Shown here: one piece after another, positions 5,100-9,623 of the stretch
How the letters are laid out: each line of letters opens with the position of its first letter
Numbering within the stretch: the first letter of the stretch is position 1
Origin: Actinomycetota bacterium
GTDB taxonomy: Bacteria > Actinomycetota > Actinomycetes > JACCUZ01
Assembly: GCA_030841245.1 (NCBI GenBank)
Contig: JAVEDG010000270.1
Coordinates: 1 to 9,623, forward strand
Direction: 5' to 3'
DNA: 9,623 bases
The notes under the pieces: model-generated
What the model was told of the DNA's origin: nothing
The model's input: only the letters and a program-made list of their open reading frames with translations
Databases searched by the model: none
Translations under genes and position numbers: made by a program

Positions 5100-7040
5100 T
5101 TGCGACGGCTCCTCACATCGTGGGTGGCACTGACTGGGTTGCTTCTGGTCCTGAGCGGCGCAGTCGGGTTCACGGTCAACCATCTGCATGCGCAGAGCGA
5201 GACGCGGGCCCGCGCCGAGGCCCTTCAGACGGCGCAGGTGGTGGCGGATCTGGTGGTTCATCGCAACATCGGCCCGGACGACTTCGTCGGGGCGCGGCTG
5301 AGCCACCAGGAGCGTGCCGACATGGACGCGGACGTGGCGGTGCTGGTGGACCGGGAACGCATCGCGGGTCTGGAGGTGTGGCGCGCGGACGGCAGTCTGA
5401 TCTTCGCAGACCGCGATCACCCTGACGTCGAGTCACGATTGCCGAGGGCCGAACGCCTGAGGCTGCAGGATCCGAGCACCGGGATCCTGATGGTCGACGG
5501 GTCGCGGGGTGACTCTCAGACTCTCGACATCTTCCTGCCCTACACCACCGGGCCGGTGAACGCGCCGACGCGCACGCACGGCTACGTGGAGGTACTGACC
5601 CCACGGGACGAGGTGGCCGCGCAGGTCGCCAACTCGACTCGCACGCTGTACGGGCTCGCCGCCATGTTCCTGGCCGTGCTGACGCTGGTGCTGCTGGTGC
5701 TGCGCCGCCGGCTGCTGCTCCGCGAGGACCAGGCCCTGCACGACTCGTTGACCGGTCTGCTCAACCGCGGCGCCCTGCGGGAGCAGCTTCAGGCCACGGT
5801 CGCTCGGATCAGCAAGGACGAGAGCGTGATGGCCGCGCTGCTCGTGCTGGACCTCGACGGGTTCAAGGCGGTCAACGACACGCTGGGCCATCCCGCGGGC
5901 GACGCCCTGCTCATCCAGGTCGCCCGGACGCTGACGAGGTCGCTGCGGCCAACCGATGTGGTCGCCCGCCTCGGCGGTGACGAGTTCGCCGTGCTGCTCA
6001 CCCACCTGCCCGATGCCGCCTCGGCCGAGATCATCTCGCGCCAGCTGCTGGCCAAGCTGCGCGTGGGGTCCTACTCGGTCCACGGGATCGAGCTGGCCGT
6101 GGACGCCAGCATCGGGATCGCGCTGCTGCCCGAACACGGCCGGGACACCGACCTGCTGCTCCAACGCGCCGACGTGGCGATGTACCAGGCGAAACGCGCC
6201 AACGGTGGCGTCACCCTCTACGACGAGGCCAACGACGCGCACGACGTCACCCAGCTCGGGCTGCTCGTCGAGCTGCGCCGGGCCATCGAGCTGGACGAGC
6301 TCGTCCTGCACTACCAGCCCAAGGCTCGCCTGGACACCGGAGACCTGCACGGCGTCGAGGCCCTGGTCCGGTGGCAGCACCCCAGCCGCGGCCTGCTCGG
6401 CCCCGACACGTTCGTGCCGCTGGCCGAGCACACCGGGCTCATGGCGCCGCTGACCGAATGGGTGCTCCGACGCGCAGTCACCCAGGCCGCGCTGTGGCGC
6501 GACCTCGGGCTGATGCTGCCAGTGGCGGTGAACATGAGCCCCCGCAGCCTCCTCGACGGGAACCTCGCCGCGAGCCTGCTCGCGCTGCTCGCCGAGGCGA
6601 ACGTGACGGGTGACCTCCTCGAGCTCGAGATCACCGAGACGGCGATCATGACGGACCCCGGCCGGGCCGTGCGAGTGCTGCGCCAGCTCAACGCCATGGG
6701 CATCCGGGTGGCCATCGACGACTTCGGCGTCGGCTACACCTCGCTCACCTACCTGAAGTCGCTGCCCGTCCACACCCTCAAGATCGACCGCGCCTTCGTC
6801 ACCGACATGCTGACCGACCCAAGGGACCAGGCGATCGCCGAGTCCGTCATCGGCCTCGGCCACAAGCTCGGCCTGAACGTCGTGGCCGAGGGCATCGAGA
6901 CCGAGGAGGTGTGGGAACGGCTCAAGGCACTCAACTGCGACGAAGGCCAGGGATATTTGCTCGCGCGCCCCATGCCTGCCGACGAGCTCGTGGCCTGGGT
7001 CCGCACCCGGCTCGCCGTCGACGCCCCCCGGACGACCTGA
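5100..7040 (+). CDS. Membrane-anchored GGDEF-EAL c-di-GMP cyclase/phosphodiesterase
   Basis: A 646-residue membrane protein likely to make and break cyclic di-GMP. An Arg-Arg N-terminus leads into TM1 (about 7-27); an extracytoplasmic region of about 150 residues without a recognised domain follows, then TM2 (183-201). The cytoplasmic GGDEF domain starts at HDSLTGLLNR (214) and has GGDEF at 292-296 and the inhibitory I-site RPTD (283-286) at the correct 5-residue spacing. The EAL domain shows EAL (420-422), E513 in ITETAIM, D540/D541 in DDFGVGY, K561 in LKID and E597 in AEGIE, all metal or catalytic positions, so both activities look intact. I prefer TTG at 5100: GGGAGAGGA ends 5 nt upstream. 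The alternative is GTG at 5061 (658 residues plus Met), but that codon sits inside a palindrome and has a poor ribosome-binding site. No linked effector; the signal sensed is unknown. Confidence 0.93.
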   Translation: MRRLLTSWVALTGLLLVLSGAVGFTVNHLHAQSETRARAEALQTAQVVADLVVHRNIGPDDFVGARLSHQERADMDADVAVLVDRERIAGLEVWRADGSLIFADRDHPDVESRLPRAERLRLQDPSTGILMVDGSRGDSQTLDIFLPYTTGPVNAPTRTHGYVEVLTPRDEVAAQVANSTRTLYGLAAMFLAVLTLVLLVLRRRLLLREDQALHDSLTGLLNRGALREQLQATVARISKDESVMAALLVLDLDGFKAVNDTLGHPAGDALLIQVARTLTRSLRPTDVVARLGGDEFAVLLTHLPDAASAEIISRQLLAKLRVGSYSVHGIELAVDASIGIALLPEHGRDTDLLLQRADVAMYQAKRANGGVTLYDEANDAHDVTQLGLLVELRRAIELDELVLHYQPKARLDTGDLHGVEALVRWQHPSRGLLGPDTFVPLAEHTGLMAPLTEWVLRRAVTQAALWRDLGLMLPVAVNMSPRSLLDGNLAASLLALLAEANVTGDLLELEITETAIMTDPGRAVRVLRQLNAMGIRVAIDDFGVGYTSLTYLKSLPVHTLKIDRAFVTDMLTDPRDQAIAESVIGLGHKLGLNVVAEGIETEEVWERLKALNCDEGQGYLLARPMPADELVAWVRTRLAVDAPRTT

Positions 7041-7077
7041 GCGCTGCGCCGACGTCGTCGGTCGACCCTGCCCCGCC

Positions 7078-7096
7078 GCAGGGACGGCGTCCCTGC
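7078..7096 (+). terminator. Perfect 8-bp hairpin, probable terminator of the GGDEF-EAL gene
   Basis: GCAGGGAC at 7078-7085 pairs perfectly with GTCCCTGC at 7089-7096 around a GGC loop, 37 nt after the stop codon at 7038-7040. No T-tract follows, so it is an actinobacterial-style hairpin terminator at best. It separates the c-di-GMP gene from the acnA promoter. Confidence 0.55.
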
Positions 7097-7105
7097 CTGC
7101 CCAGG

Positions 7106-7135
7106 TTGCCAGATATCTCGACATCAAGATATCTT
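7106..7135 (+). promoter_or_regulatory. Probable acnA promoter
   Basis: TTGCCA at 7106-7111 and TATCTT at 7130-7135 resemble -35 and -10 hexamers separated by 18 nt. A start near 7142 would give a 5' leader of about 95 nt before the acnA GTG at 7238. The operator-like palindrome at 7111-7134 lies between and over these elements. Confidence 0.5.
7111..7134. promoter_or_regulatory. 24-bp inverted repeat in the acnA promoter, probable repressor operator
   Basis: The left arm AGATATCTCGAC (7111-7122) and right arm ATCAAGATATCT (7123-7134) pair at 10 of 12 positions. Each arm contains AGATATCT, itself a perfect 8-bp palindrome, so the site is also two copies of AGATATCT with an 8-nt spacer. This A+T-rich block stands out from the very GC-rich surroundings. 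The inner core TATCT...AGATA resembles MarR-family (for example MhqR-type) operators as I recall them. Its overlap with the -10 hexamer implies repression. The actual binder is unknown. Confidence 0.65.
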
Positions 7136-7140
7136 GGTTG

Positions 7141-7237
7141 GGTAGTGGTTGGCGCCGAGCGCGCCGCGGGCAGGATGGACGCCAAGAGCCGCCGCGTGCG
7201 GCGTGCCGGCCGCGTCGGACGGCGAGAGGAGACGGTC
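7141..7237 (+). other. 5' leader of acnA
   Basis: This GC-rich stretch has no convincing riboswitch fold. It holds an in-frame ATG at 7175-7177 that would extend AcnA by 21 Arg-rich residues (MDAKSRRVRRAGRVG...), but that ATG lacks a properly spaced ribosome-binding site. AGGAG at 7227-7231 is the ribosome-binding site for the preferred GTG at 7238, with a 6-nt spacer. Confidence 0.45.

Positions 7238-9623
<2,386 letters not shown>

Noticed and set aside
5433..7127. Minus-strand open frame (564 codons) opposite the GGDEF-EAL gene
   Set aside because: Shadow of the plus-strand gene; repeated HVGDE/LEQVG-like low-complexity text with no domain.

Overview
The window is very GC-rich, uses GTG/TTG starts often, and carries genes with strong actinobacterial signatures, so the source is almost certainly a member of the Actinomycetota. 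The genus cannot be fixed from this stretch. The left half keeps the gene order and orientations I recall from Mycobacterium tuberculosis around ceoB/ceoC (Rv2689c-Rv2693c): a DUF3159 membrane protein, a convergent pair of TrkA-type RCK proteins, a divergent APC-superfamily transporter, and a TRAM-domain RNA methyltransferase.

Layout. 2-181 (+) is the C-terminal tail of a DUF3159-type membrane protein, cut by the window edge. 203-877 and 877-1539 (both -) are two TrkA/RCK potassium-transport regulatory proteins (CeoC-like and CeoB-like) coupled by a 1-nt overlap. 1540-1680 is a divergent promoter region with a 16-nt direct repeat, a 12-nt palindrome and a likely leaderless start for the rightward gene. 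1681-3744 (+) is a 687-residue transporter that resembles Bacillus subtilis KimA (proton-coupled potassium importer, KUP family) motif by motif, including the C-terminal cytosolic domain. 3741-4964 (+) is a 23S rRNA/tRNA (uracil-5-)-methyltransferase of the RlmD/TrmA type with its Fe-S cysteines, translationally coupled to the transporter. 5100-7040 (+) is a membrane-anchored GGDEF-EAL protein with both catalytic domains and the inhibitory I-site intact. 7238-9623 (+) is aconitase AcnA, cut by the right edge.

How they fit. The transporter plus the RCK pair form a plausible potassium-homeostasis module. No TrkH/KtrB-type channel is present in the window, so the KimA-like protein is the only visible candidate partner for the RCK proteins. 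The methyltransferase is a passenger in the transporter transcript. The c-di-GMP enzyme and aconitase appear to be separate transcription units, each preceded by a terminator-like hairpin and a near-perfect palindrome that looks like a repressor operator. Nothing indicates a mobile element, CRISPR array, phage or RNA gene. The region is mostly conserved housekeeping DNA, and the most interesting points are the potassium-module partnership and the two operator-like palindromes.
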